Shown: positions 55,503-64,000 of the stretch, piece after piece
Layout: each line of letters starts with the position of its first letter
Position numbering within the stretch: the first letter of the stretch is position 1
Source of the DNA: GCA-2732755 sp965228265
Lineage (GTDB): Bacteria > Planctomycetota > Phycisphaerae > Phycisphaerales > UBA1924
Assembly (NCBI GenBank): GCA_965228265.1
Contig: OZ245804.1
Coordinates: 1 to 64,000 of the forward strand
DNA: 64,000 bases
Direction of reading: 5' to 3'
The notes under the pieces: model-generated
What the model was told of the DNA's origin: nothing
What the model saw: the letters and a program-made list of their open reading frames with translations, nothing else
Databases searched by the model: none
Made by a program: the position numbers and the translations under genes

Positions 55503-56312
55503 ATGACGACCCAAGACGACAACCTTATCACGATCAGGCTCTCTTCGGACCGCCTCGAGGCGTCGCTTGTCATCATGCCGGGGATTGACAGGAACTACGT
55601 CAGCGCCGATGTCGCGCTGGCCAAAGCGCTCTCGCAGGCGATCCAGCCGGGCCCGAAACTCAACCAGAGCATCTCAGAAGCGATCAACGCGTTCGAATCG
55701 CACGATCTCGAGAGCTACGGCGAGTTCAGGTACCTCGTCGCCGAGGGTCAGCCCAGCGAAGAGGGTGTCGACGGGCGGTTCGTTCTCGAACCCGATCTCG
55801 AGGCGATCCACGAGCACAGCAAGAAACGCGTGATCGAGAACGAGCCTCCCGCTGAATCCGATTCGGCGGATGAAACTCTCGATCACCGCGAACGCTCAAC
55901 ACTGATGGTCGTCAAGGCCGGCCAGCGTCTGGGTCAGATCCAGCGGGCAACCGACGGGATCGACGGCACGGACGTTTGCGGCAACACGATCCGCGCCAAG
56001 GCCGGCAAGCAGACGCCCGTCACGTTCGACTCCCAAACCATCGAACTCCACGAGAACGGCGCGGTCATCGCGAAAATCGCGGGCCAGCTCGTGATCGAGC
56101 ATGATTCCGTTCACATCAGCCCCTCGCTGATCATCAATGACTACGTCGATTACTCCACTGGCAACATCGATTTCCCGGGCAACATCGAGGTGCACCAGGG
56201 CATCCGCGACTGTTTCGAGGTCACCTCGGGCAAATCGATCAAGGTCATGGGCCTGGTCGAGGCCGCCGATCTCGTAGCCGCCCGTAACATCGAGCTGCCC
56301 GGCGGTATCTAG
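55503..56312 (+). CDS. FapA/DUF342 protein, N-terminal half before an in-frame amber stop
   Basis: 269 codons. AGGAG about 10 bases before ATG 55503. The N-terminal region and the polymer-binding-like DUF342 beta core start: RLGQIQRATDGIDGTDVCGN and VHQGIRDCFEVTSGKSIKVM, i.e. the parallel beta-solenoid repeats IKVMG. It ends at TAG 56310-56312 right after RNIELPGGI, and the reading frame continues open for 244 more codons that complete the family (next entry). The family binds the polar flagellar or surface structures in other bacteria (FapA). Either a recent nonsense mutation, readthrough, or a base-calling error. Confidence 0.75.
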   Translation: MTTQDDNLITIRLSSDRLEASLVIMPGIDRNYVSADVALAKALSQAIQPGPKLNQSISEAINAFESHDLESYGEFRYLVAEGQPSEEGVDGRFVLEPDLEAIHEHSKKRVIENEPPAESDSADETLDHRERSTLMVVKAGQRLGQIQRATDGIDGTDVCGNTIRAKAGKQTPVTFDSQTIELHENGAVIAKIAGQLVIEHDSVHISPSLIINDYVDYSTGNIDFPGNIEVHQGIRDCFEVTSGKSIKVMGLVEAADLVAARNIELPGGI

Positions 56313-57044
56313 GGTCGGGAGAAGGGGACCCTGCACGCGGGCCGCGACCTCATCGCTCACTATCTCAACGGCGCTGAATGCCGGGTCGGTCGCAACCTTG
56401 TCGTCGACAAGGAGATCTGTGACTGCGACATTTTCGTCATCGGGAACGTGCGTTCACCCTCGGCGACGATCATGGGAGGCCATCTCTCGGCGCTCGGCGC
56501 GTGCGAGTTCCAGCAGGTCGGGAGCGAAGCCGGTTCGCACACCGTGATCTCGCTCGGGCGCGCCGATGCACTCGACGAGCTTGTGCGCGACTCGCTCGGC
56601 CTCATCAAGAAACTGGCGGACAAGGCCGCCAAGGCCCACGCTCAGATGCAGGAGCTGCGCGATGACCCCGACGCCTCATCGCTCAAGGCCGAGATGATGA
56701 CCACGCTCCAGTTCGAGGCCGCCGAGGCGGAAGCCAAGATTGTGCCGATCAAGGAAGCGCTCCAGGCGGCCTACACACTCATCAAAGACAACTGCGAGCC
56801 CGTGCTGACAGTGCAGGGCATGCTCTGTCAGGACACCGATGTCCGCGCCGGCGGGACCAGTGCCGTGTTCAAACAAAGCCTCAAGGGCCCGATCGCGATC
56901 AAGCTCGATGAACAGGGCGAGATGATCTGCCTCGATCTGAACACAGGCGGGATCACGCCCGTGAAGAATCTGGCCACTCTCTCACCCGACCAGACCTCCT
57001 ACCGCTTCCAGGACTTGCCCGCTGAGTTCCGAAAGTCCGCCTGA
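56313..57044 (+). pseudogene. FapA/DUF342 C-terminal half downstream of the amber codon
   Basis: In the same frame as the previous entry: REKGTLHAGRDLIAHYLNGA, then CRVGRNLVVDKEICDCDIFV continue the DUF342 solenoid, followed by the typical C-terminal coiled coil (LVRDSLGLIKKLADKAAKAH, EMMTTLQFEAAEAEAKIVPI) and a final beta domain. No ribosome-binding site precedes the first internal start (GTG 56448), so it is best read as the second half of one 513-codon gene. If the TAG is read through, the product is intact. Confidence 0.7.
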
Positions 57045-57090
57045 GGCTTCCCGCTGGACATCGCCGGCCTTGTGCCTCACAATCAGGTCG

Positions 57091-58335
57091 GTGATTACCC
57101 AAACCCACATCCTGTCGTGTCGTGTCCTGTTCGCTGCCGCCTCGCTAGCCGTCGGCCTGACATCGCTGCCAACACTGGCCCAGGAATCGACGCCCGCAGC
57201 GAGCCAGCCCGAGGAAGGCCGGACGGCGACGATCATCCTGCACGACGGGCAGGTCATCACGGGCGTGCTCGTTGAAGAAACCGACGACGCGATCACGCTG
57301 ACGATCAACGGCATCCGGACCACCATCGAAACGCGCAAAATCCGTGAGTCCTACATCCAGCCCCCGATCGAGGATCGCTACAAGACCACTCGAGCCGCCA
57401 TCGACGACGACGACGCCGAATCGCTCATCCAGCTCGCTCGCTGGCTCATGGACAAGGGGCGGTACGACCTGGCGCTCATCGAGCTGAACGGCGTGCTCGA
57501 CCACGAACCCTTCAACGACAGCGCCCGCTCGCTGCGTGTCCTCGCCGAGCAGAACATCAAACTGCAGGAAAACCGTCTCGAGCCGGAAGACCGCGAGGAC
57601 GAGGAGCAGGAGCGTCCCGAGCGGGCCGACGACACACCGAACTTCCCGCTGCTGTCGGCCGAGGACATCAACCTGATCCGGGTGTGGGAGATCAACGAGA
57701 AGAACCCGCCGCTGATCACGATCCCGCGAGAGACGATGGAAGCGGTGATCGAGAAGTACGCCGGGCATCCACGGATCCCGGACTCGGCCGCCGACCGGGC
57801 CGCGATCCTCGCCTGGGAGCCCGCCGAGCAGCTCAGGCTTCTGTTCGCCCTCCAGGCGCGGGAGTTCTACCACGAGGTCCGAGTCCACGAGGACCCGGCT
57901 GCGATCAAGATCTTCCGCGACCAGATCCACAAGACCTGGCTCCGCAACGCGTGCGCGACGACCCGCTGCCACGGCGGGACCGAGGCCGGGCGTCTCCAAC
58001 TCGTCCGCGCCACCGCCAACACGCCCGAGGTGTACTACACGAACATGTACATCCTCGAGAATTATCGGACGGACGAGGGCTTCCCGCTGCTGGACTTCCA
58101 GAACCCATCCGACAGCCTGCTTCTGCAGATGTGCCTCCCGAGGCGGGAGACGAGCACCCCCCACCCGACCGTCCGGGGGTGGCGTCCGGTCTTCCGCTCG
58201 GACGACGACCGCAACTTCCGCCGAGCCGTCGACTGGATCGACGCTTTGTGGACTCCACGCCCGGACTACGAGATCGACTATGATCCCCCCAGTGCCATGG
58301 AGCCTGCCGACCCTGAGGTCGACGGGAGCCGGTGA
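57091..58335 (+). CDS. Exported c-type haem protein with CX4CH motif
   Basis: 414 residues from GTG 57091 (TTG 57070 is seven codons longer). Signal peptide QTHILSCRVLFAAASLAVGL; N-terminal domain TATIILHDGQVITGVLVEET resembles the beta domain found near planctomycete haem domains. Helical middle, then a haem site C-A-T-T-R-C-H-G-G (CX4CH) within RNACATTRCHGGTEAGRLQL. CX4CH is the planctomycete variant of CXXCH. Electron-carrier or sensor; partners unknown. Confidence 0.78.
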   Translation: MITQTHILSCRVLFAAASLAVGLTSLPTLAQESTPAASQPEEGRTATIILHDGQVITGVLVEETDDAITLTINGIRTTIETRKIRESYIQPPIEDRYKTTRAAIDDDDAESLIQLARWLMDKGRYDLALIELNGVLDHEPFNDSARSLRVLAEQNIKLQENRLEPEDREDEEQERPERADDTPNFPLLSAEDINLIRVWEINEKNPPLITIPRETMEAVIEKYAGHPRIPDSAADRAAILAWEPAEQLRLLFALQAREFYHEVRVHEDPAAIKIFRDQIHKTWLRNACATTRCHGGTEAGRLQLVRATANTPEVYYTNMYILENYRTDEGFPLLDFQNPSDSLLLQMCLPRRETSTPHPTVRGWRPVFRSDDDRNFRRAVDWIDALWTPRPDYEIDYDPPSAMEPADPEVDGSR

Positions 58336-58427
58336 GCAGCGCTTGCCGGCGGGCAGCCGACCGCAACCCCACCCAGGGTCGGCAACGAACCGAAACTGAG
58401 CCGACCCCCACGCGTCCGGAGATCCGT

Positions 58428-59891
58428 ATGCCCCGCAGCCTGTCCCGCAACCGCAAGCCCTCTATCCGATTCGCAGGGGCCCTGATCGCGGCTTCTCTGG
58501 CATTCGCCACCGGATGCCTCGAAGAAGATCAGGTCACGCCCGCACTGCGCGAGGCCTCCTCACGACTCGAAGCGCTCGGCGCCCCCGGCAGCGCCGTCCC
58601 GGGCGACGAGTTCCGCATGGCCGAGTACCGCGCCACGATCGGTATCCTCCGCCCGATCGCCAGCGAGGGCAGCGACGTCCAGAACGCCGCGGCTGCGCTC
58701 ATGATCGCACGCGCGGAGATGGGGCTCGCCGAGATCCCCGCAGCCGAGCTGGCAGCGACCAACCAGCGTCTCTACGACCTCGCCGCCGACGCCAGGGGCG
58801 AGCTCGATTCATGGAACAAGCTCAACAGCCTCGCGGACACAGCCGCCTCGTTCAATCCTGAACAAGAGCTGGCCAACATCAACAGCAAGATCCAGCAGCG
58901 CGACACGGAGATCCAGGCCGAGCGTGAAGCCGCAGCCGCCGTGGAGAAGCGCGTGGCCGAGCTCGAGCAGCTTGCCGAGCAGGCTTCGCAGGCCGGTGGC
59001 GAGCTGCGTGTGCAGGAGACCGAGCTGCGCGATCGCGCCAACGCGCTCAACCCCGTTGAGGCGCAGCCCCTGCACGAGCAGGCCGCCCAGGTGCGCCGCG
59101 AAGCCGATGCGCTCGAGATGAAGGCCGAGCAGTTCATGGCTCAGGCCGACACGATCCGCCCGGAGATCACCGATCACGAGCTCGAGATCGATCGTCTGAC
59201 GAAGCAGCGCGACCAGCTCGTGGCGAGCACGCAGTATCTGGCCGCCAAGGGTGTCGAAGGCCGCGAGGAAGCCAAGCAGCTCCGTGCACAGGCCGCCGAA
59301 GCCGCCGAGCGGCTCGGCAAAGTCATCGGCGAGCTGGAATCGCTCCGCAGCGGCGACGCGGCGAGCAAGCTCGAAAACGCCAAGGCCGCTTATCAGGCGG
59401 CTCTCAGCTCCGCGGGCCGTGCCCGTTCGGGTGACCGCTCCGGCGCGTCGCTGGCGATCGCGGAGATTCAGCAGACGCTCGGCAACACGCTCGCCTCGCA
59501 CGCTTCGGCAGCCGGCTTTGTGGCCGACATGCTGAACCAGGCCGCCAGCGCGCGCACGCCGCTGCCCAACGTCGGAACGATCCAGTCCGCATCCTCGGGC
59601 TACAGCAGCCACGCCGAGAGCGTCCGCGGTGAAGCGGTCGAGGCGCTCATCGCCGCCCGCGACGCCTTCGGCTCTGCGGGTGTCCGAGGCGAAGAAGCCG
59701 AGCGGATCGAGCGTGTCAGCGCGGACCTGAGCACGATGATCGAATCGCTCGGCGGCCCCGCAGCCGAGCCCGAGTTCGAAGAGCCCGCTCCGGAAGAGTC
59801 GTTCGAGGATGAGAGCGTCGAGGACGAACCCGCGGCGGAAGAAGAATCGGCACCCGTTGACGCCGAGGACCCCGACGCCGGCGAGGGCTGA
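58428..59891 (+). CDS. Coiled-coil lipoprotein with acidic tail, unknown function
   Basis: 487 residues from ATG 58428, with CGGAGAT seven bases upstream. Lipoprotein signal ending SLAFATGC (Cys at lipobox). Then long heptad helices (QQRDTEIQAEREAAAAVEKR; VQETELRDRANALN; ITDHELEIDRLTKQRDQLVA), Ala-rich helices, and a Glu/Pro-rich tail (PEESFEDESVEDEPAAEEE). A periplasmic, lipid-anchored structural protein. No catalytic motif. 92 bp after the haem-protein stop. Confidence 0.8.
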   Translation: MPRSLSRNRKPSIRFAGALIAASLAFATGCLEEDQVTPALREASSRLEALGAPGSAVPGDEFRMAEYRATIGILRPIASEGSDVQNAAAALMIARAEMGLAEIPAAELAATNQRLYDLAADARGELDSWNKLNSLADTAASFNPEQELANINSKIQQRDTEIQAEREAAAAVEKRVAELEQLAEQASQAGGELRVQETELRDRANALNPVEAQPLHEQAAQVRREADALEMKAEQFMAQADTIRPEITDHELEIDRLTKQRDQLVASTQYLAAKGVEGREEAKQLRAQAAEAAERLGKVIGELESLRSGDAASKLENAKAAYQAALSSAGRARSGDRSGASLAIAEIQQTLGNTLASHASAAGFVADMLNQAASARTPLPNVGTIQSASSGYSSHAESVRGEAVEALIAARDAFGSAGVRGEEAERIERVSADLSTMIESLGGPAAEPEFEEPAPEESFEDESVEDEPAAEEESAPVDAEDPDAGEG

Positions 59892-59909
59892 GCAGGATCG
59901 GAAAGAGCC

Positions 59910-60869
59910 ATGCCTGATACCAGCCGCGGAGATGGGCCCGAACTGCCCGAGGTGCAGATGCATCTGCACCGCCCCGGCGATGGTGGCATCGGTATCGTGA
60001 CGAAAAACGAGATCTGCACCGCAAAGAAAGCCGCGGGCTTTGTGCGCCATCTCGAGATCGACGTCTCAAAGACTCGGCTGGCGGGCCAGTTCCGCAGCGG
60101 GCAGTCCTTTGGCGTCTGCCCGCCGGGGGTGGACGACAAGGGCCGACCCCACCAGCAGCGTCTCTACTCCATCGCCAGCCCATCGCGGGGCGAGGACGGG
60201 CAGGGCAACGTCCTCTCCACCACCGTCAAACGACTCATCGACGAGGACTGGGTCACCCACCGCCTCTATACGGGCCTGGCCAGCAACTACCTCTGCGATC
60301 TCGATGAAGGCGACGAGATCGAGATCTTCGGGCCCAACGGCAAACGCTTCCTCTTGCCGACCAGGCAGGACGACTACGACTATCTCTTCATCGCCACCGG
60401 CACGGGCATCGCGCCCTTCCGCGGCATGCTCATGGATCTCTACGAACACAAGCCCCCGCCCCGGTCGGCGACGCTCATCATGGGCACGCCCTACGCCACC
60501 GATCTCATGTACCACGACCAGTTCACGATGCTCGATCGCGAGAACCCGAGCTTCACGTACCTGACCGCGCTCAGCCGGGAACGCCAGAACGACTGCGATC
60601 AGGGCCTCTACGTGCAGGACCGCCTCCGGACCCACCGCGAGCAGATCGCCGACCTTCTGGCCCGCCCCACCACGCTCGTCTACATCTGCGGGCTGATTGG
60701 CATGGAGATGGGCATTTTCCAGCAGATGGCCCGGATGCTCCCGGAAGAGGCCCTCGCCCAGTACCTCCGTATCGACGAGGATATCCGGGGCGATGTGGAC
60801 GGCTGGACGCGGAAGATGCTTCACCGCAAGATCAAGCCGACCCGCAGAGTCTTCGTGGAGGTCTATTGA
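59910..60869 (+). CDS. fpr: Ferredoxin/flavodoxin-NADP+ reductase
   Basis: 319 residues. Plant-type FNR fold: QQRLYSIASPSRGED (FAD site RxYS), GTGIAPFRGMLMDLY (NADP pyrophosphate), YICGLIGMEMGIFQQM, and a C-terminal VEVY ending in Tyr as in FNRs. First 60 residues are charged and lack the chloroplast extension. Exchanges electrons between NADPH and ferredoxin or flavodoxin. Soluble, cytosolic. Confidence 0.93.
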   Translation: MPDTSRGDGPELPEVQMHLHRPGDGGIGIVTKNEICTAKKAAGFVRHLEIDVSKTRLAGQFRSGQSFGVCPPGVDDKGRPHQQRLYSIASPSRGEDGQGNVLSTTVKRLIDEDWVTHRLYTGLASNYLCDLDEGDEIEIFGPNGKRFLLPTRQDDYDYLFIATGTGIAPFRGMLMDLYEHKPPPRSATLIMGTPYATDLMYHDQFTMLDRENPSFTYLTALSRERQNDCDQGLYVQDRLRTHREQIADLLARPTTLVYICGLIGMEMGIFQQMARMLPEEALAQYLRIDEDIRGDVDGWTRKMLHRKIKPTRRVFVEVY

Positions 60870-60981
60870 ACGGGTCCGTTTGGGCCTCTGGATAGGGTGG
60901 CCCTATAGTGAGTGCCCGGCGGGAGAGCCCGCCCCAGACGCGGCAAGAACCCCGAACGCGAGCAGCAATGAAGGACGACCG

Positions 60982-62028
60982 ATGATCAAGCGCCCGATGC
61001 GACCGATGTGTGCAGCCGCTATCGCCCTCTTGGCCGCCCTGCCCGCGATGGCTCAGCCCATCGAGCAGCGCGATCTCGACCGCCTCGTCTCGGACAACCT
61101 CAAGCAGGTCCAGGCGGCACGCTCGTCGATCATCACCGCCATCAGCGATCCGGGCATGCCCGTCGGCAGCCGGCTCGAGGCCTCGGGCCAGCTCATCGAT
61201 CCGGTCCGCGCCATGATCGAATCGGGCGATGAGAACCAGATCGTCAACGGCCTCATGATCGCCGGCAGCATCGTCACACCCGAGGCGATCGGCCTCATCG
61301 AGAGCACCTACGCCAGCGAGACACAGGGCGTGCGCTACGCCGCGATGCGGGCACTCCGCACTACGCTCCGCATTCTGGGCGAGCAGCGGACCCCTTCGCT
61401 CCAGGCGCCGGAAGTGGCGCGTCAGGTCAAAGCCGCCGGCGAGATCCTGCGCAACGACCCCGACGCCTACGTCGCAGAGGGTGCCGCCCGCGCACTGGCC
61501 CAGGGGGCCAAGATGGGCAACGACCGCCTCGCCTCCTCGGCCGAAGCCGCGTTCACCGAGCTCGCACAGGGCGCCTCGGCCCGCCTGAAGAGCATCGACG
61601 AACTCTCGGAAGAGAAGCACGAGGGCGTGATCCGCATCGCGATGATGTCGACGTTTGAGCTTGGGCGCATCCTTCAGGGCGCCAACCGCCCGGGACCGGA
61701 AGCCGTGCGTGAAGCCGGGGCTCTGGCGGGCGATTCGCTCGCGTACGTCTACAAGCGGTTCCAGGACGCGGGTCGCCAGATCGGTTCGATCGACGCCGAC
61801 CAGAAGCTCCCCCTGACGCAGCTTGTCGGGTCGTCGGAGACGCTGATCTACTACGCCCGCTCGGCGCTTGGTCAGTCGGCCCAGCAGACGCAGCTCCGCG
61901 CGAACTTCGAGGCCGGCAACGACCGCGACTTCAACCGCAACATCCTGAGCATCATCGGGGGCACCGGGATCCTGACCCAGCCGCCCTTCTCGCTGGAAGC
62001 GGACCGTTTCGTCGCCTCGGGCGGCTGA
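60982..62028 (+). CDS. Exported helical-repeat protein of unknown function
   Basis: 348 residues; AAGGA eight bases before ATG 60982. Signal peptide (MCAAAIALLAALPAMAQ region) and HEAT-like helix pairs (YAAMRALRTTLRILGEQRTP; NQIVNGLMIAGSIVTPEAIG). No motif for catalysis. The preceding 60870-60981 has hairpins ATAGGG/CCCTAT (60892-60906) and GGCGGG/CCCGCC that could be terminator or leader structures. Confidence 0.8.
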   Translation: MIKRPMRPMCAAAIALLAALPAMAQPIEQRDLDRLVSDNLKQVQAARSSIITAISDPGMPVGSRLEASGQLIDPVRAMIESGDENQIVNGLMIAGSIVTPEAIGLIESTYASETQGVRYAAMRALRTTLRILGEQRTPSLQAPEVARQVKAAGEILRNDPDAYVAEGAARALAQGAKMGNDRLASSAEAAFTELAQGASARLKSIDELSEEKHEGVIRIAMMSTFELGRILQGANRPGPEAVREAGALAGDSLAYVYKRFQDAGRQIGSIDADQKLPLTQLVGSSETLIYYARSALGQSAQQTQLRANFEAGNDRDFNRNILSIIGGTGILTQPPFSLEADRFVASGG

Positions 62029-62064
62029 TGCCTCGCCGCCGCCGATGTGCGGTATCCTCTTGGC

Positions 62065-63990
62065 ATGCTGAAGCTGATTGTCCCCTTCGTCCTGCTGTTT
62101 GGCGCGATCTTCGCCGTCGTCGCCTCGGACCAGCCCGACCCGCCCGCGGACTTCACGTTCATCAACCGGGGTGATGTCACCACGCTCGATCCCCAGCGGA
62201 TGAGCTGGATGCAGGACCTGCGCGTCGCGCGACTGCTCTTCGAGCCGCTCGTCCGTCTTGACGTCATGACCAAGGACTACCAGATCGTCCCGGGCGTCGC
62301 CGAGCGCTGGGACGTCAGCGAGGACTTCAAGGAGTACACCTTCCATCTCCGCGAGGACGCCAGGTGGTCCAACGGCCAGCCCGTGACCGCGCAGCAATTC
62401 GTCTACTCGTGGAAACGGGCGCTGCTGCCCGAGACGGCCGCCGACTACACCGCGCTCTTCCAGAACATCGACGGCGCCAAGGACTTCTTCGAGTGGCGCT
62501 CCGAGCAGACACGCCAGTACTCCATCCGCGCCCGCGACCTCACCGAAGAAGAGAAGCGGATCGAGTCGCAGAAACTCTGGGACGAGGCCTCGGCGTATTT
62601 CGACGAGCACGTCGCGCTCAAGGCTGTGGACGACCGCACGCTGACGATGCGCCTCGAAGCCTCGACGCCCTACTGGCTCGACCTCTGCGCATTTATCGTC
62701 TTCGCCCCGGTCTACGAGCCCCTGGTCAGCCAGTACGAGCAGATCGACCCCGACACGGGCATGGTTAAGCTCAGGCTGGGGTGGACCAAGCCGCCGCTCT
62801 TGATCGGTAATGGGCCGTTCGTGCTCGAGAGCTGGCGTTTCAAGCGGGGGCTGTTCCTCCGCGCCAACCCCGAGTGGTGGGCAAAGGACACACTCGACAT
62901 CGAGACCATCTCGATCCCGTCCGTCGAGGACTCCAACTCGCAGGTGCTCGCGTTCGAGTCCGGCGCGGTGCAGTGGGTCAGCGACGTGAACGCCGACTAC
63001 CGCATCCAGATGCTGGCCGACAAGCAGGCCTTCTACGACGAAAACCGCGAGCAGTATGAAGAACTCAAGGCGCAGGGGCTCGATGCCTTCGCCATCGACG
63101 CGGCCCTGCCCGACGACCCACGCAAGAACGTCCACGCGCTGGCGGCCTTCGGAACGTACTGGTACAACTTCAACTGCAAGCCCACGCTAGCCGACGGGCG
63201 TGAGAACCCCTTCCACGACGCCCGCGTCCGGCGGGCGTTTGCCATGTGCATCGACAAGCAGCGCATCTGCGACGACGTCATGCGCATCGGCACGCCCGTG
63301 GCCCGCAACATGTTCCCCCCCGGCGCGATCGCGGGGTACACCTCGCCCAAGGGCCTCAAGTGCATCTCCGACGCCAAGACCCCCGCCGAGAAGCAGGCCA
63401 TCATCGACGAGGCCAAGGCCCTCCTCGCCGAGGCCGGATACCCGAACCCCGCCGAGATGCCCCGCATTGAGCTGCTCTTCAACTCCGACGGCGGGCACGG
63501 GCTCGTCGCCCAGCAGCTTGCCAAAGACTGGGAAGAATTCCTCGGCGTGCGAACCTTCCTCGCCCAGAAAGAGATCAAGGTCTACAAGGACGACCTCAAA
63601 CGACAGAACTTCATGACCGGACGCGCCGGCTGGTTCGCCGACTACGCCGACCCGACCACCTTCCTCGACCTCAACCGCACGGGCGACGGCAACAACGACC
63701 GCGCCTACTCCAGCCCCGTCTACGACGGCCTGCTCGATCAGGCCAAGGAAGAGACCGACCCCGAGAAACGCATGGCACTCCTCGCCGAGGCCGAACGCAT
63801 CATCATGGAAGAGGACCTCCCCCTCGTCCCGCTCTACTACTACGTCAACATCTACCTCTTCGATCCCGACGAAATCACCGGCATCAGCCTGCACCCCCGA
63901 CTCCAGCAGGACCTCTTCAACGTCGACGTCCTGGGTGACGGCAAAGGCCGCGACGAGATCAAGCACATCCGCAACAAGGAACTCAACTGA
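62065..63990 (+). CDS. Peptide ABC-transporter substrate-binding protein (OppA/DppA family)
   Basis: 641 residues from ATG 62065 (GTG 62047 is an in-frame alternative). A signal-like helix (LKLIVPFVLLFGAIFAVVAS) leads to the SBP family-5 fold: RGDVTTLDPQRMSWMQDLRV, ERWDVSEDFKEYTFHLREDA, RWSNGQPVTAQQFVYSWKRA and the C-terminal LVPLYYYVNIYLFDPDEITG. Binds peptides or oligomers for import. TGA overlaps the next ATG. Confidence 0.9.
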   Translation: MLKLIVPFVLLFGAIFAVVASDQPDPPADFTFINRGDVTTLDPQRMSWMQDLRVARLLFEPLVRLDVMTKDYQIVPGVAERWDVSEDFKEYTFHLREDARWSNGQPVTAQQFVYSWKRALLPETAADYTALFQNIDGAKDFFEWRSEQTRQYSIRARDLTEEEKRIESQKLWDEASAYFDEHVALKAVDDRTLTMRLEASTPYWLDLCAFIVFAPVYEPLVSQYEQIDPDTGMVKLRLGWTKPPLLIGNGPFVLESWRFKRGLFLRANPEWWAKDTLDIETISIPSVEDSNSQVLAFESGAVQWVSDVNADYRIQMLADKQAFYDENREQYEELKAQGLDAFAIDAALPDDPRKNVHALAAFGTYWYNFNCKPTLADGRENPFHDARVRRAFAMCIDKQRICDDVMRIGTPVARNMFPPGAIAGYTSPKGLKCISDAKTPAEKQAIIDEAKALLAEAGYPNPAEMPRIELLFNSDGGHGLVAQQLAKDWEEFLGVRTFLAQKEIKVYKDDLKRQNFMTGRAGWFADYADPTTFLDLNRTGDGNNDRAYSSPVYDGLLDQAKEETDPEKRMALLAEAERIIMEEDLPLVPLYYYVNIYLFDPDEITGISLHPRLQQDLFNVDVLGDGKGRDEIKHIRNKELN

Positions 63991-64000
63991 TGCTGGGCCT
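63990..64000 (+). CDS. Start of next gene, probably ABC permease (truncated)
   Basis: ATG 63990 overlaps the preceding TGA (TGATG) and reads M-L-G-L before the window ends. By position after an OppA-like gene it is probably the OppB-type permease; only four residues are visible. Confidence 0.35.

Noticed and set aside
60901..60913. CCCTATAGTGAGT, reverse complement of part of the T7 promoter
   Set aside because: Only 13 of about 20 bases match and no phage polymerase or other phage gene is present; the match comes with a local hairpin, so likely chance.

Overview
The window is high-GC chromosomal DNA that looks like a planctomycete of the class Phycisphaerae. Four things point that way. The 16S rRNA gene (26642-28128) carries the planctomycete-like GGCTGCAG variant after the 338 region and is not followed by tRNA, 23S or 5S genes; it ends at its own terminator. 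There are several secreted (Tat) Gfo/Idh/MocA oxidoreductases and a DUF1080 protein. Zinc-ribbon membrane proteins and CX4CH haem proteins of planctomycete style occur. Genes for Kdo synthesis (kdsA, waaA) and an outer-membrane beta-barrel protein imply a diderm envelope with LPS.

Layout. 1-8.7 kb: a probable glycoside-oxidation locus. On the minus strand are an MFS permease of the NupG type, a Tat-lipoprotein Gfo/Idh/MocA oxidoreductase, ApbE, a second Tat Gfo/Idh/MocA protein and a truncated membrane protein. Diverging on the plus strand are a TIM-barrel sugar isomerase/epimerase and a cytosolic Gfo/Idh/MocA enzyme, with a tandem-DUF1080 secreted protein converging on them. 8.8-17.2 kb: housekeeping genes (SRPBCC protein, tRNA-Lys, waaA, DoxX, ppc, a pilin-like protein, tRNA-Val, kdsA, rpmA). 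17.2-26.2 kb: GNAT protein, dnaA, an exported protein, a DegT aminotransferase, rpmB, then mcsA-mcsB-comF (protein-arginine kinase system plus competence-type phosphoribosyltransferase). 26.2-28.4 kb: promoter, leader, 16S rRNA and terminator. 28.5-33.2 kb: zinc-ribbon membrane protein, outer-membrane protein with a double-palindrome operator, phoU and a CaCA exchanger. 33.3-39.9 kb: a GH10-like pseudo-enzyme, comEA and mfd in one overlapping operon, diverging from purC.

40.0-51.6 kb: the most unusual block. Six minus-strand genes with mostly 4-bp GTGA overlaps encode three SPFH-domain proteins (one with a polytopic N-terminal domain), an ABC ATPase with an acidic tail, a large ABC-2 permease and a membrane-anchored TPR-like protein. 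A second ABC-2 permease gene lies divergently across an 18-bp perfect palindrome. 51.8-64 kb: small membrane protein, GT4 glycosyltransferase, tRNA-Leu, a CheX-CheY-FapA(DUF342) chemotaxis-like module whose fapA-like frame is interrupted by one amber codon, a CX4CH haem protein, a coiled-coil lipoprotein, ferredoxin-NADP reductase, an exported repeat protein and an OppA-like binding protein, with the next gene starting at the right edge.

No CRISPR array, transposase, integrase, prophage or plasmid gene was seen; the window reads as core chromosome with one accessory carbohydrate locus at the left. All functional names come from reading motifs, not from database searches.
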